Notes: generated from the sequence alone by a model not told the origin. 64,000 nucleotides of DNA from JAAYBF01 sp963716445 (GCA_963716445.1 OY970313.1:2046001-2110000); one strand, 5' to 3'; shown: positions 23,198 through 33,021, numbered from the stretch's first letter. Numbers and translations: made by a program.

Positions 23198-25816
23198 ATG
23201 GACATCTGCACGATCGTCGCCAAGAACTACCTCGCGCATGCGCGCGTGCTGGCGCGCTCGCACTCAGAGCACCACCCGGGCGCGCGGACGTGGGTGCTGG
23301 TCATCGACGAGGTCGATGGCTGGATCGACCCGGCGGACGAGCCGTTCGAGCTGGTCACCCCCGCCGACCTCGCGATCCCGACCTTCGACGAGATGGTCTG
23401 CCTGTACTCGGTGCTCGAGCTGTCGACCGCCGTCAAGCCGTTCCTCCTCACCCACCTGATGGAGCAGCGCGGCATCGAGCGGATCGCCTATCTCGATCCC
23501 GACATCCGCGTCCACGGCGATCTGTCGGAGATCGAGCGGCTGTTGGCCACGAAGACGATGGTGGTGACCCCGCACCTGACCGACCCGATGCCGCGCGACG
23601 GGCGTCGCCCGAGCGAGACGGAGATCCTGATGTCGGGCTCCTTCAACCTCGGCTTCCTCGGCCTGCGGCGCGGCGAGGGCTCTCAGCGACTGCTCGACTG
23701 GTGGGCCGAGCGGCTCGCGACCGACTGCGTCGTCGACCCGGAGGCCGGGCTGTTCGTCGACCAGCGCTGGATGGACTTCTCGCCCGGGCTGGTGGACAGC
23801 TTCGAGGTGCTGCGCGACCCCGGCTACAACGTCGCCTACTGGAACCTCTCGAGCCGCGCACTCAGCCGCGACCGCGAGCGCTGGCTCGTCAACGGCGAGC
23901 CGCTGCGCTTCTTTCACTTCTCCGGCTACGACCCCGACCATCGCGAGCGGCTGAGCAAGCACCAGGACCGCATCGAGATGCTGCCGGGCAGCGAGCTGCG
24001 ACGGATCTGCGACGCCTACGGCGACGAGCTCCAGGCCAGCGGCTACGCCGAGGTGAAGTCCTGGCCCTACTCGTGGAGCGAGCTGCCGAACGGCTTGAAG
24101 GTCGACGCCGCCGTGCGCGCCGGCTACCGCAGCGGCGTCGAGCGAGGGGCGCTGACCGTGCCGCCGTTCTCCGAGCGCGGCGCGGCCGAGCTGCTGGACT
24201 GGCTCAACGGGCCAGCCGACGAGGGCGGCGCGCAGGGCGTGACGCGCTACCTCGCCGCCTACCGCGACGGCCGCAAGGACCTGATGCGCGACTTCGCCGA
24301 CCTCGACGGCCTCGGCGGCGGCCGGCTGGTCGCCTGGGCCGAGGTCTACGGTCGCGGCCAGATCCCGGACGAGCTGCTGCCGGGCGCCGGCGCCCACGCC
24401 AACGGCGCGCCGCTGCACGTCGGCGTCAACATGGCGGCCTACTTCCGCTCGGTGCTCGGCGTCGGCGAGCACGCGCGGCTGATCCTCGAGGGCCTGCGGT
24501 CGGCGGGCGTGCCGGTCGCGACGCTCGGCCTGGTGGCCGCGGGCACCGAGCAGCTCGACGACGTCGCGGTCTCGGTCGGCGAGGACGCCCCCCACCCGAT
24601 CAACCTGATCTCCGTCAACGCCGACGTCCTACCGGCGTTCGCGACCCAGGTCGGTCACGCCTTCTTCCAGGGCCGCTACTCGATCGGCCTCTGGGCCTGG
24701 GAGGTGACCCCCTTCCCCGAGCGCTACCTCGACGCGTTCGACCACGTCGACGAGGTCTGGGTGCTCTCCGAGCACGTGCGCCAGGCGGTCCAGCCGCTCT
24801 CGCCCGTGCCGGTGCTGACCGTTCCGCTGCCGATCGAGCTGCCGCCCTTCGAGCGTCGTTCGCGCGCCGAGCTGGGGCTGCCCGAGGGATTCCTGTTCCT
24901 GTTCGTCTTCGACTACGACAGCGTGATCGAGCGCAAGAACCCGCTCGGGCTGATCGAGGCGTTCGCCCAGGCATTCGAGCCCGGCGAGGGCGCAAAGCTG
25001 GCGATCAAGACGCTCAACGGCGACCGCCACCCCGAGGCGCGGGCGCGCGTCGCCGAGGCGGCGGCCGCCCACCCCGACGTGCAGCTGGTCGAGCAGGTCC
25101 TGCCGCGCGAGGAGAAGGACGCGCTGATCGACGCCTGCGACTGCTACGTCTCGCTGCACCGCGCCGAGGGGTTCGGGATCACGATCGCGGAGGCGATGTG
25201 GCTCGGCAAGCCTGCGATCGCCACGGGGTTCTCCGGCAACGTCGACTTCATGACGGCGGAGAACTCGTTCCTGGTCGACTGGCGCCCGACCAAGATCGGC
25301 GAGGGCAACAGCCCCTACCCAGCGGACGGCGACTGGGCCGAGCCCGACGTGGCGCACGCCGCGCGGCTGATGCGCGAGGTCTTCGAGCACCCCGAGAGAG
25401 CGCGCGCGGTCGGAGAGCTGGGACGGCGGGAGATCCGCACGCGGCGCTCGCCGATCGCCGCCGGACGCGAGCTCGCGCGGCGGCTCGTGCGCGTGCGCTC
25501 CTTCGCGACCGGACCGCTCGCGAAGTCGCAGTCGATCGCGGACACGACGCGCGTCGCGCGCCACATCAAGGCCGGCCCCACCCAGGGAGCGCCGCCCTCG
25601 CGGATCGCCGGCGCCAAGGCCGGCGCCCGCCAGGCGCTGCTGCGAGTCCTGAAGCCCTACGCCGTCCACCAGCAGCGCGTCGACACCGAGATGCTGACGG
25701 CGATCCACACGCTCGACCGGGCGCTGCAGTCGCTCGCCGCCAGCCAGGCCCGGCTCGAGCAGCGGCTGGGAGACGGCGACCGGCCGGCGGACGAGCCGGA
25801 TCGCCCGGCCCGGTAG
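23198..25816 (+). CDS. Bifunctional glycosyltransferase: GT8-like plus GT4 domain
   Basis: The 872-aa protein joins two glycosyltransferases. Residues 1 to about 310 resemble GT8/GT-A enzymes with a D-P-D motif (100-102) in I-A-Y-L-D-P-D-I-R-V. After a helical segment of about 90 residues, a GT-B domain runs from about 405 to 770. It has G-V-G-E-H-A-R near its N-terminus and the GT4 donor-site motif H-R-A-E-G-F-G-I-T-I-A-E-A-M at 654-667. The C-terminal 90 residues are basic and helical. A fused enzyme would add two sugars in sequence to a lipid-linked intermediate. gmd follows 11 bases after the stop. Confidence 0.85.
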   Translation: MDICTIVAKNYLAHARVLARSHSEHHPGARTWVLVIDEVDGWIDPADEPFELVTPADLAIPTFDEMVCLYSVLELSTAVKPFLLTHLMEQRGIERIAYLDPDIRVHGDLSEIERLLATKTMVVTPHLTDPMPRDGRRPSETEILMSGSFNLGFLGLRRGEGSQRLLDWWAERLATDCVVDPEAGLFVDQRWMDFSPGLVDSFEVLRDPGYNVAYWNLSSRALSRDRERWLVNGEPLRFFHFSGYDPDHRERLSKHQDRIEMLPGSELRRICDAYGDELQASGYAEVKSWPYSWSELPNGLKVDAAVRAGYRSGVERGALTVPPFSERGAAELLDWLNGPADEGGAQGVTRYLAAYRDGRKDLMRDFADLDGLGGGRLVAWAEVYGRGQIPDELLPGAGAHANGAPLHVGVNMAAYFRSVLGVGEHARLILEGLRSAGVPVATLGLVAAGTEQLDDVAVSVGEDAPHPINLISVNADVLPAFATQVGHAFFQGRYSIGLWAWEVTPFPERYLDAFDHVDEVWVLSEHVRQAVQPLSPVPVLTVPLPIELPPFERRSRAELGLPEGFLFLFVFDYDSVIERKNPLGLIEAFAQAFEPGEGAKLAIKTLNGDRHPEARARVAEAAAAHPDVQLVEQVLPREEKDALIDACDCYVSLHRAEGFGITIAEAMWLGKPAIATGFSGNVDFMTAENSFLVDWRPTKIGEGNSPYPADGDWAEPDVAHAARLMREVFEHPERARAVGELGRREIRTRRSPIAAGRELARRLVRVRSFATGPLAKSQSIADTTRVARHIKAGPTQGAPPSRIAGAKAGARQALLRVLKPYAVHQQRVDTEMLTAIHTLDRALQSLAASQARLEQRLGDGDRPADEPDRPAR

Positions 25817-25827
25817 TTTCTCGGCCC

Positions 25828-26814
25828 ATGTCCAAGCGCGCACTGATCACCGGAATCACCGGCCAGGACGGGAGCTATCTCGCGGAGCTCCTGCTCGAGA
25901 AGGGCTACGAGGTCCACGGCATGGTCCGCCGGTCCTCGACCGAGACCTTCCAGCGCCTGCAGGGCTGCCGTGACCAGCTCACGCTGCACACCGGCGACCT
26001 GCTCGACCAGCGCTCGCTGGTCGACGTGATGCGCGAATGCCAGCCGCACGAGATCTACAACCTCGCCGCGATGTCGTTCGTCGCCGCGTCCTGGAACCAG
26101 CCCGTGCTGACGGCCGAGTTCAGCGGCGTCGGCGCCACGCGGATGCTCGAGGCGATGCGCGAGACGGTGCCCCAGGCGCGCTTCTACCAGGCGTCCTCGT
26201 CGGAGATGTTCGGCCAGGTGCTCGAGGTGCCGCAGACCGAGAAGACGCCGTTCTACCCGCGCAGCCCCTACGGCGTCGCGAAGGTCTACGGCCACTTCAT
26301 CACGGTCAACTACCGCGAGAGCTACGACCTCTTCGCCTGCTCGGGGATCCTCTTCAACCACGAGTCGCCGCGCCGCGGGCTGGAGTTCGTCACGCGCAAG
26401 GTGACTCACGGCGTTGCCGCGATCAAGCTCGGCCTGCAGGAGAAGCTGGCGCTCGGCAACCTCGACGCGGAGCGCGACTGGGGCTACGCGAAGGACTACG
26501 TCGAGGCGATGTGGCTGATGCTCCAGGAGGACGAGCCCGACGACTACGTGATCTCGACCGGCGAGACCCACAGCGTGCGCGAGCTGGTGAGCATCGCGTT
26601 CGCCCACGCCGGTCTCGAGGTCGACGACCACGTCGAGATCGACCCGAAGTTCTTCCGCCCGGCCGAGGTCGAGCACCTGATCGGCGACGCGTCGAAGGCG
26701 CGCGAGCAGCTCGGCTGGGAGCCGCGCACCTCGTTCGAGGACCTCGTGAGGCTGATGGTCGACTCCGACCTCGAGCTGCTGGCGAGCGGCGCGCCGCAGC
26801 TCCAGGCCGGCTAG
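25828..26814 (+). CDS. gmd: GDP-mannose 4,6-dehydratase
   Basis: The enzyme converts GDP-D-mannose to GDP-4-keto-6-deoxy-D-mannose. The 328-aa extended SDR has the diagnostic G-I-T-G-Q-D-G at 9-15, S-S-S-E-M-F-G at 123-129, Y148-G-V-A-K152 and N-H-E-S-P-R-R-G. All are characteristic of Gmd. TAGTTT ends eight bases before the ATG. The product would be reduced by the Rmd-like enzyme at 42877-43833, about 16 kb away, giving GDP-rhamnose for the cluster. No GDP-mannose pyrophosphorylase gene is in this window. Confidence 0.95.
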   Translation: MSKRALITGITGQDGSYLAELLLEKGYEVHGMVRRSSTETFQRLQGCRDQLTLHTGDLLDQRSLVDVMRECQPHEIYNLAAMSFVAASWNQPVLTAEFSGVGATRMLEAMRETVPQARFYQASSSEMFGQVLEVPQTEKTPFYPRSPYGVAKVYGHFITVNYRESYDLFACSGILFNHESPRRGLEFVTRKVTHGVAAIKLGLQEKLALGNLDAERDWGYAKDYVEAMWLMLQEDEPDDYVISTGETHSVRELVSIAFAHAGLEVDDHVEIDPKFFRPAEVEHLIGDASKAREQLGWEPRTSFEDLVRLMVDSDLELLASGAPQLQAG

Positions 26815-26849
26815 CGCCGGCCGGCGCGCCCGGGGGTGGCCGGAACGCC

Positions 26850-27773
26850 GTGACACCGACGATCAGCGTCGCGATGCCGGCCTACCAGGCCGAGCGCTGG
26901 ATCGGCGAGACGCTGGAGAGCGTCCTCGCCCAGACCGCGCCGCCTGACGAGGTCGTCGTCGTCGACGACGGCTCGACCGATGCCACGGCCGAGATCGCTC
27001 GCGGCTTCGGGGCGCCGGTCAGGGTCGTCCAGCAGCCGAACGGCGGCGCGTCGGCCGCATACAACCGAGCGTTTCGCGAGTCGAGCGGCAGCTACGTGGC
27101 GATGTGCCCGGCCGACGATCTCTGGGAGCCGCGCAAGCTGGAGCTGCAGCTCGAGGTGCTGAGCGCGCACCCCGAGGTCGACGTCGCGTTCGGCGGGGCG
27201 CGCTACTTCGGGATCGCGGAGCACGACTACGTGACCCCGTCGACCGCCGGGATCCTCGATCCGTCCAGCTTCCTCCGCCAGATGTACGTCGCCGACCTCG
27301 TCCCGGCGCCAACCGCCGTGGTGCGACGAGCGCTGTTCGACCGGCTCGGCGGCTTTCGCGAGGACCTCGCCTGCGAGGACTACGAGTTCTGGATGCGCGC
27401 GCTCAGGCACGACGCCGTCTTCTTCCACGATCCGCGACTGCTCGTCCGCCTGCGCCAGCACGGCGGCAACCTGTCCGCCCAGGCCGTGTCGATGTGGGAG
27501 ATGAACCGCCAGGTTCACGAGCTCTACGCGCCGGACCTCGGCGACGAGCGCCTCGCGCGCCGAACGCTCGCGCATGACCTCCGCACCATTGCGCGCGCCC
27601 GCCTCGGTCTCGGAGAGGTCGACGCGGCGCGGAAGGCCTACCGGGCCTCGCTCGCCAAGAAGGCGCACCCGGCCGCGCTCGCCTGGACGGCGCTGCTCTC
27701 GCTCCCAGGGGTCGCCAGCCCGCTGCGACGCCTGGCCGCGCACCGGCGAACGCGTGCGGCGACCGCCCGATGA
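26850..27773 (+). CDS. Family 2 glycosyltransferase
   Basis: The 307-aa protein has a GT-A fold with V-A-M-P-A-Y, the nucleotide-binding V-V-D-D-G-S-T-D at 38-45, G-A-S-A-A-Y-N-R-A, and P-A-D-D-L-W-E for metal binding. The E-D-Y-E-F-W-M-R motif marks the acceptor site region. A GTG start is used; the frame further upstream has no coding sense. The stop overlaps the next gene by 4 bases (ATGA), so the two are coupled. Donor and acceptor are unknown. Confidence 0.88.
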   Translation: MTPTISVAMPAYQAERWIGETLESVLAQTAPPDEVVVVDDGSTDATAEIARGFGAPVRVVQQPNGGASAAYNRAFRESSGSYVAMCPADDLWEPRKLELQLEVLSAHPEVDVAFGGARYFGIAEHDYVTPSTAGILDPSSFLRQMYVADLVPAPTAVVRRALFDRLGGFREDLACEDYEFWMRALRHDAVFFHDPRLLVRLRQHGGNLSAQAVSMWEMNRQVHELYAPDLGDERLARRTLAHDLRTIARARLGLGEVDAARKAYRASLAKKAHPAALAWTALLSLPGVASPLRRLAAHRRTRAATAR

Positions 27774-28783
27774 GGATCCTCTACGCCGCGATGGCCAACG
27801 AGTACGGAAGGCCGGAGCTCGGTCCGAGCTTCGAGGAGATGAACTTCCGCGGCGCGTTCGAGGGCATGGGCCACGAGGTCCACCCGTTCGACTTCCGCGC
27901 TCGCCTCGACGCCGTCGGCCAGGAGCGGATGGAGCGCGAGCTCGTCGCGCTCGCCGCCGAGGTGGATCCCGACCTCGCGTTCTTCTTCCTGTTCGAGGAC
28001 GAAGTCCCACCGGAGACGATCCGCGCCGTCGGCGAGGCCGGACGCTGCCCGACGATGAACTGGTTCGCGGACGACCATTGGCGCTTCGACGGCTTCACCC
28101 GCCGCTACGCGCCGGCGTTCGACTGGTCGATCACCACCGACCGCGAGGCGCTGCCGAAGTACGCGGCGATCGGCGTCGAGGGTGTCCTGCTGAGCCAGTG
28201 GGGGGTGAACCGCTATGCCTACGACAGGATCGCGACCGCGCTCGAGCACGAGGTCACCTTCGTCGGCCTGCCACACGGCAACCGACCCGAGACGATCGCC
28301 CGCCTGCGCCAGGCCGGCCACGACGTCCAGTGCTGGGGCGAAGGCTGGCCCAACGGCCGCATCGGCCACTCGGAGATGGTCCACCTCTTCGGCGCCAGCG
28401 CGATCAACCTCAACCTCTCGAACTCCTCGACCCCGCCGCGGACGTTGCGGTTCCGCCTCGGCGCTCTCGCCCGCGGGCGCTGGGGCGACGCCCGTCAGGC
28501 ACGCCCGCGCCCGAGCCAGATCAAGGGCCGCACCTTCGAGGTTCCGGGCAGCGGCGGCTTTCTGCTCACGGAGGCCGTCCCCCATCTCGAGGAGTACTTC
28601 GTCGCCGGCCGCGAGGTCGCCGTCTTCGCCGGCGTCGACGACCTCGTCGAGCAGGTCGGCTACTGGCTCGCCCATCCCGCGGAGCGCTCCGCCGTGGCGG
28701 AGGCCGGTTACCGCCGAACGCTCGCAGAGCACACCTACGACCGCCGCTTCGCCGAGATCTTCGCCGCCACGGGGCTCGCCTGA
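27770..28783 (+). CDS. CgeB-like glycosyltransferase
   Basis: The 337-aa GT-B-type protein starts M-R-I-L-Y-A. It contains W-F-A-D-D-H-W-R-F and a C-terminal segment with K-G-R-T-F-E-V-P-G-S-G-G-F-L-L-T-E, a pattern shared by CgeB/spore maturation protein and Glyco_trans_1_2 family enzymes. Members transfer sugars in surface glycan and spore-coat glycan formation. It is translationally coupled to the upstream GT2 through a 4-base overlap. Confidence 0.8.
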   Translation: MRILYAAMANEYGRPELGPSFEEMNFRGAFEGMGHEVHPFDFRARLDAVGQERMERELVALAAEVDPDLAFFFLFEDEVPPETIRAVGEAGRCPTMNWFADDHWRFDGFTRRYAPAFDWSITTDREALPKYAAIGVEGVLLSQWGVNRYAYDRIATALEHEVTFVGLPHGNRPETIARLRQAGHDVQCWGEGWPNGRIGHSEMVHLFGASAINLNLSNSSTPPRTLRFRLGALARGRWGDARQARPRPSQIKGRTFEVPGSGGFLLTEAVPHLEEYFVAGREVAVFAGVDDLVEQVGYWLAHPAERSAVAEAGYRRTLAEHTYDRRFAEIFAATGLA

Positions 28784-28846
28784 ACACCGCGGGCCGCGTT
28801 ATGCCGCCGCCTGTGCCGCGGATGCGATGACGGCCGAAGAGCGAGC

Positions 28847-29509
28847 CTAGCGGCGCCGACCCAGGCGCTCGCGCAGGCTCCGCGCGACGCTCTGGGCCCG
28901 CTGCGCCCAGCCAGGCGCGTCGTTGCGGAGCAGCAGGCTCTGGCCGTGGGCGTCGACGATCGAGCGGCCCTCCGGCGGAACGGCGAGGATCTGGTCCTCG
29001 AGCAGGGTGACGTGGTGGTCGGGCCGATCGGCGCGGATGACGTCGAGCACCTCGACCAGCGTCGGCCAGGCGGCCGGATCGTGAGGCGGCGGAGGCGCCG
29101 AGGTGAAGAGCCGGGCGTCGTCGATCACCAGGCAATCCATCGGATGTCCCGCGCCGATCGCCTCGAGCTCACGCAGCACCGGGCACTCGTCGTCGGCGCC
29201 GGCGGTGACGCCGTCGCTCCAGTGCCCGTCGAGGAAGTACAGCGTGGAGGTCTCGGCGTCGGCGACCTCGGGAAGCCGATCGGCCGAGTGGCCCTGTAGA
29301 GCCTGGACCCGAGGCAGGTCCCCGAGCCGCCGAGCGGCCTTGCGGTGGAGCTCCGGCGACCGCTCGATCGTCACGACGGACGAGAAGACCCCGGCCAGCG
29401 CGCGCGTCGTGTCGCCCATGTAGGTGCCGGTCTCGACGGCGCGCTCGAGACGGAGCTCCGCCTGCAGGCGACGGGCGAGGGTCAGGTCCACGGTCGGCAC
29501 GGCCGGCAC
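28847..29509 (-). CDS. SAM-dependent methyltransferase-like protein
   Basis: The 220-aa protein has motif I as V-E-T-G-T-Y-M-G-D-T-T-R near residue 25, then V-V-T-I-E-R-S-P as the acidic strand-2 end, L-Y-F-L-D-G-H-W-S near strand 4, and C-L-V-I-D-D-A-R. These fit a small class I Rossmann fold of the type found near O-antigen genes. It probably methylates a sugar hydroxyl of the glycan. Divergent from the next gene, with 40 bases between starts. Confidence 0.7.
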   Translation of the reverse strand: MPAVPTVDLTLARRLQAELRLERAVETGTYMGDTTRALAGVFSSVVTIERSPELHRKAARRLGDLPRVQALQGHSADRLPEVADAETSTLYFLDGHWSDGVTAGADDECPVLRELEAIGAGHPMDCLVIDDARLFTSAPPPPHDPAAWPTLVEVLDVIRADRPDHHVTLLEDQILAVPPEGRSIVDAHGQSLLLRNDAPGWAQRAQSVARSLRERLGRRR

Positions 29510-29549
29510 CGTACCAGCGGACCACGACGACGGCTATGGTCTCGAACCC

Positions 29550-30302
29550 GTGCGTGAGCTCGGCCTCAAGCGGTTCGTGACCCCCGTCCTGGACGTCGAC
29601 CGCCTCGCCGCCGCCCCGCGCGGCTACCGCCGCTTCGTCGCCGATCTACGTCGCTATCGCGAGCTGGCCCCGGACGAGGAGGTAAGCCTCGCGGACGCCT
29701 ATCCGCAGATCCACGACCGCACGGCCACGTCGGCGATCGACAGCCACTACTTCCATCAGGACGTGTGGGCGGCGCGCCGGGTCGCCGAGCTGCGCCCGGC
29801 GCGACACGTCGACGTCGGCTCACGGGTCGACTACGTCGGCTTCCTGACCGCGATCACGGCCGTCACGTTCGTCGACATCCGGCCGCTCGAGGTGGAGATC
29901 GAGGACCTCACGTCGGTCGCCGGCAGCATCGTCGACATGCCCTTCGAGGACCGCTCCCTGCCATCCCTGTCGTGCCTCCACGTCGCCGAGCACATCGGGC
30001 TCGGCCGCTACGGCGATCCACTCGATCCGGACGGCACTCGGAAGGCGACGGCCGAGCTCCAGCGGGTCGTCGCGCCTCGAGGCCAACTGCTGTTCTCCGG
30101 CCCGGTGGGACGCCCCCGCACCTGCTTCAACGCTCATCGCATCCACGCCCCCGAGGACGTCGTCGCGATGTTCCCGGAGCTCGATCTCGTCGAGTTCGCC
30201 GGCGTCGACGACGAAGGGCGGTTCCGGCGCCACATCGAGCCGGCCGATCTCGGCGACGCCCGTTACGCCTGCGGCCTGTTCCACTTCGTTCGGGCGAGCT
30301 AG
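29550..30302 (+). CDS. DUF268-like protein, methyltransferase fold
   Basis: The 250-aa product matches DUF268: S-H-Y-F-H-Q-D-V-W-A-A-R, H-V-D-V-G-S-R-V-D-Y-V-G-F, then V-D-I-R-P-L and S-C-L-H-V-A-E-H-I-G-L-G-R-Y-G-D-P-L-D-P-D-G. The G-S-x-V and D-I-R-P positions fit a SAM-binding Rossmann fold. Members occur in glycan clusters but their reaction is not established. GTG start; TATGGT lies nine bases before it. Its stop overlaps the converging flippase stop by 4 bases. Confidence 0.8.
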   Translation: MRELGLKRFVTPVLDVDRLAAAPRGYRRFVADLRRYRELAPDEEVSLADAYPQIHDRTATSAIDSHYFHQDVWAARRVAELRPARHVDVGSRVDYVGFLTAITAVTFVDIRPLEVEIEDLTSVAGSIVDMPFEDRSLPSLSCLHVAEHIGLGRYGDPLDPDGTRKATAELQRVVAPRGQLLFSGPVGRPRTCFNAHRIHAPEDVVAMFPELDLVEFAGVDDEGRFRRHIEPADLGDARYACGLFHFVRAS

Positions 30303-31852
30303 CGGCCGAGCAGCCGGCGAGCCCGGGCGAGCAGCGCCGCGCGCTCGTCGCGGGCGGTGCCGACGGCCGCCAACGCGGTTGTGAAGGCCACGACCGCCAG
30401 AGCCGCGAGCGGGGCGGCGGGCTCGGGTGCGGCCAGCACGCCGGCCAAGACGACGACCCCGGCCAGCGTGCGGAGGGTGAGCGCGCTGAGTGCCAGGAAT
30501 CCGCTCCGGACGAGCACGGCGGCGGTCAGGACCATCGCGACGCCCCACTCGACTACGTAGGCGGCGACGGCGCCGTCCAGCCCGTGAGCGGGCACGAGCA
30601 CGGCGGCGGTCCCGACGTATCCGGCCACGGCGAGCAGGGTCACCGCAACCCACGACCGCGTCAGGCCGAGCGGAACCAGCGCGGCGCCGCCGACCCAAGC
30701 CACCGTTCGAAGCGCGTCCCCGGCGAGCTGGCGAGGAAGCAGGTCCGCCGCCTCTCCGAAGCCGGCGCTGAGGAAGAGCCGGATGACGTCCTCTCGGAAG
30801 AGCACCAGCGTGACGAGCACCGGCAGGACGAGCAGCAGCGTGAGGCGCAGGGTGTCGTCGATCGTCGAGCGCACTCGCGCGCGGTCGCCGGCCGTGTGAG
30901 CCTCCGTTATCGCCGTGAAGCTCAGGAAGACGACCGAGGCGACGATCACGCCGAGCAGCTGGACCGAGATCAGCTGAAGCGCCTGGAAGATGCCCGCCGC
31001 GGCCGCCCCGTCCTCCTTCAGGACGAAGGTCCTCACCGCGAGCTCCCCGACCGTCGACGCCACCCCGACGAAGAGCGATGCGAAGCCGATCCCCAGCATC
31101 GCGCGGACGATCGGCTGACGCAGGCGCTCGGGCCGCAGACCGGCGCGCAATGCGAGCCCGACCCCGGCCCGGCGGACGAGCGCCCGCAGCCTCCATCCCA
31201 GCGCCGCCGCATAGGCGAGGTTCCCCACCGCGAGCGCGAGCACCGCCCCCTCAAGACCGGCCACCACGACTCCGGCGACCGAGGCCAGGGTCAGCGTGAC
31301 CCCGAAGAAGACGTTCGACCCCTGAACTCCGGCGACGTCGCGGAAGCCCTGCAGAGCATGGACGAGCGGGCCCTGCAGCGCGACGATCGGCACGGCGAGA
31401 GCCGCGAGCACGATCAGCAACGCGCGATCGTCGTCGAGCAGCAACGGCGCCAGCACGCCGGAGGACGCGGCGATCAGAAGGGCCAGGACGGAGGCGACGG
31501 CGAGCGGCAGGGCGAACGAGACCTCCAGCGCCGTCTTCAGCCCCGCCCGGTCGCCGCGCGCCCGGCACTCCGCGACGACGCGCGTGGTTCCGAGGCCCAA
31601 GCCGAGACCGGAGGCGGCGCTCAACGCCGTCAGCAGCGTCAGGATCTGGCCATAGAGACCGAGGCCGCTCGGCTCGAGGCCCACCGCCAGCACCTTCGTA
31701 CGGGCGACGCCGAGGACTCCCACGATCACGGTCGCCGTGGACCCCAGCACGGCCGCGCCCAGCAAGCTGTTCGATCCCGCCGCGCCGCTCCCGGCGATCT
31801 CCAGCGCCTCGGCCTCCTGCTCGGCGCCCTGCTCGTGGGACGTCCCCGTCAT
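30299..31852 (-). CDS. Oligosaccharide flippase (Wzx-type)
   Basis: The 517-aa protein has about twelve to fourteen TM segments of the polysaccharide biosynthesis/MATE-like type. Typical points are G-V-L-G-V-A-R-T-K-V-L-A near TM1, a G-L-G-L-Y-G-Q motif, and paired helices repeated through the protein. It would move undecaprenyl-linked repeat units across the membrane. The ATG overlaps the stop of the upstream GT4 gene by 4 bases, so both belong to one leftward unit. Confidence 0.85.
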   Translation of the reverse strand: MTGTSHEQGAEQEAEALEIAGSGAAGSNSLLGAAVLGSTATVIVGVLGVARTKVLAVGLEPSGLGLYGQILTLLTALSAASGLGLGLGTTRVVAECRARGDRAGLKTALEVSFALPLAVASVLALLIAASSGVLAPLLLDDDRALLIVLAALAVPIVALQGPLVHALQGFRDVAGVQGSNVFFGVTLTLASVAGVVVAGLEGAVLALAVGNLAYAAALGWRLRALVRRAGVGLALRAGLRPERLRQPIVRAMLGIGFASLFVGVASTVGELAVRTFVLKEDGAAAAGIFQALQLISVQLLGVIVASVVFLSFTAITEAHTAGDRARVRSTIDDTLRLTLLLVLPVLVTLVLFREDVIRLFLSAGFGEAADLLPRQLAGDALRTVAWVGGAALVPLGLTRSWVAVTLLAVAGYVGTAAVLVPAHGLDGAVAAYVVEWGVAMVLTAAVLVRSGFLALSALTLRTLAGVVVLAGVLAAPEPAAPLAALAVVAFTTALAAVGTARDERAALLARARRLLGR

Positions 31853-33021
31853 GCGGCCTTCACGCGCGACAGGAGCAGCCGCTCGACTCGATCGACCGCG
31901 GCGGTGACGGGCATCGACGCCGCCGTGCGGCGCCCTTCGGCGCGCAGGCGCTCGGCGAGGTCGGGCTCCTCGCGCAGCCGGCGGATCGCCGTCGCCAGCC
32001 CGGCGACGTCGCCGGGATCGTGCAGAAGGCAGTTCGAGCCGCTGGCGAGGAACTCGCGCGGGCCGCCCGGGGCGCTGGTGACGGCGATCAGACCGGCGGC
32101 CTGGCCCTCGAGGATCCCGAGGCCGAAGCTCTCGGGCTCGCGCGAGGGATAGACGAGCACATCGTGAGCGGAGAACGCGTCGACCAGCGCAGGCCGGGTC
32201 AGCTCGCCGAGCCAGCGCACGCGGTCCTGCAGGCCAAGCTCGGCGGCCCGGCCGCGGACCCGCTCGGCGTAGTCGGCGTGCGTCAGCGGCCCGGCGATCG
32301 AGAGGGTGACCTCCTGAGGCAGCCGCGCGAGCGCGTCGACCGCGTCGTGGAGCCCCTTGCTCGGGTCGATCCGCCCGGCGAAGAGCAGCCGCTCGGCGCC
32401 GCGCGGGCCGGGATCGGTCGCCGCCTGCTCGACCAGTCGCGGCGGCAGGCCGCAGGGCACGACGTGCGTCTCGGCCGGGCGCCAGCCGAGCCGCGCGTGC
32501 TCGTCGCGCAGCCAGCGGCTGTTGAAGCAGACCACTCCCTCGGCGGCGATCGGCGGCTCGCCGAGAGCGCGCACGGCGAGTCCCTCGGCGCGCGCCCAGG
32601 GCACGAAGACCGAGCCCGGCCGCTCGTAGAGCACCCAGCGGTCGTGCAGCAAGTAGAGGACGGGAACGCCGCGCTCGTGCAACAGCCGGAGCGGTCGCTT
32701 CACGACGCCGCGCAGGTGCCAGACCAGCGCCGCGTCGACTCCCGCCGCGAGCTCGCGACGGATCGCCGCGGAATCGGCCCGCACCGCTGCGCGCGCGCGC
32801 AGCGGACGGCGCCATGCGCCTAGAACGCCGTCGAGCTCGCGCCGGACCGCCACCCCGCCTGCCTCCTCGACCGCCCGCAGGTCGTCGTCGTCGGAGCGGC
32901 ACGCGAGCAGCGTCGCCGAGTGCCCACGCCGGACCAGCTCCTCCATCACGTCGGCGCAGATCTCGGCATAGCCGCCGCGGCCGGCCGGTGGGTAGGTGTT
33001 CGTCAGGCCGAGAAGGCGCAT
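31849..33021 (-). CDS. Family 4 glycosyltransferase
   Basis: The 390-aa GT-B enzyme starts M-R-L-L-G-L-T-N-T-Y-P-P-x-G-R-G-G-Y-A, the usual N-terminal glycine loop. It has F-A-G-R-I-D-P-S-K-G in the donor domain and P-E-S-F-G-L-G-I-L-E-G-Q-A-A-G at the donor-binding helix. It is co-transcribed with the flippase that overlaps its stop. The donor sugar is unknown. Confidence 0.88.
   Translation of the reverse strand: MRLLGLTNTYPPAGRGGYAEICADVMEELVRRGHSATLLACRSDDDDLRAVEEAGGVAVRRELDGVLGAWRRPLRARAAVRADSAAIRRELAAGVDAALVWHLRGVVKRPLRLLHERGVPVLYLLHDRWVLYERPGSVFVPWARAEGLAVRALGEPPIAAEGVVCFNSRWLRDEHARLGWRPAETHVVPCGLPPRLVEQAATDPGPRGAERLLFAGRIDPSKGLHDAVDALARLPQEVTLSIAGPLTHADYAERVRGRAAELGLQDRVRWLGELTRPALVDAFSAHDVLVYPSREPESFGLGILEGQAAGLIAVTSAPGGPREFLASGSNCLLHDPGDVAGLATAIRRLREEPDLAERLRAEGRRTAASMPVTAAVDRVERLLLSRVKAA

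Noticed and set aside
20711..23263. Long open frame on the minus strand upstream of the ABC ATPase (part of a 1281-codon frame)
   Set aside because: It is antisense to the GT-C-like gene and its product is low-complexity R, A, G and E without domains. High third-position GC removes stop codons in this frame.
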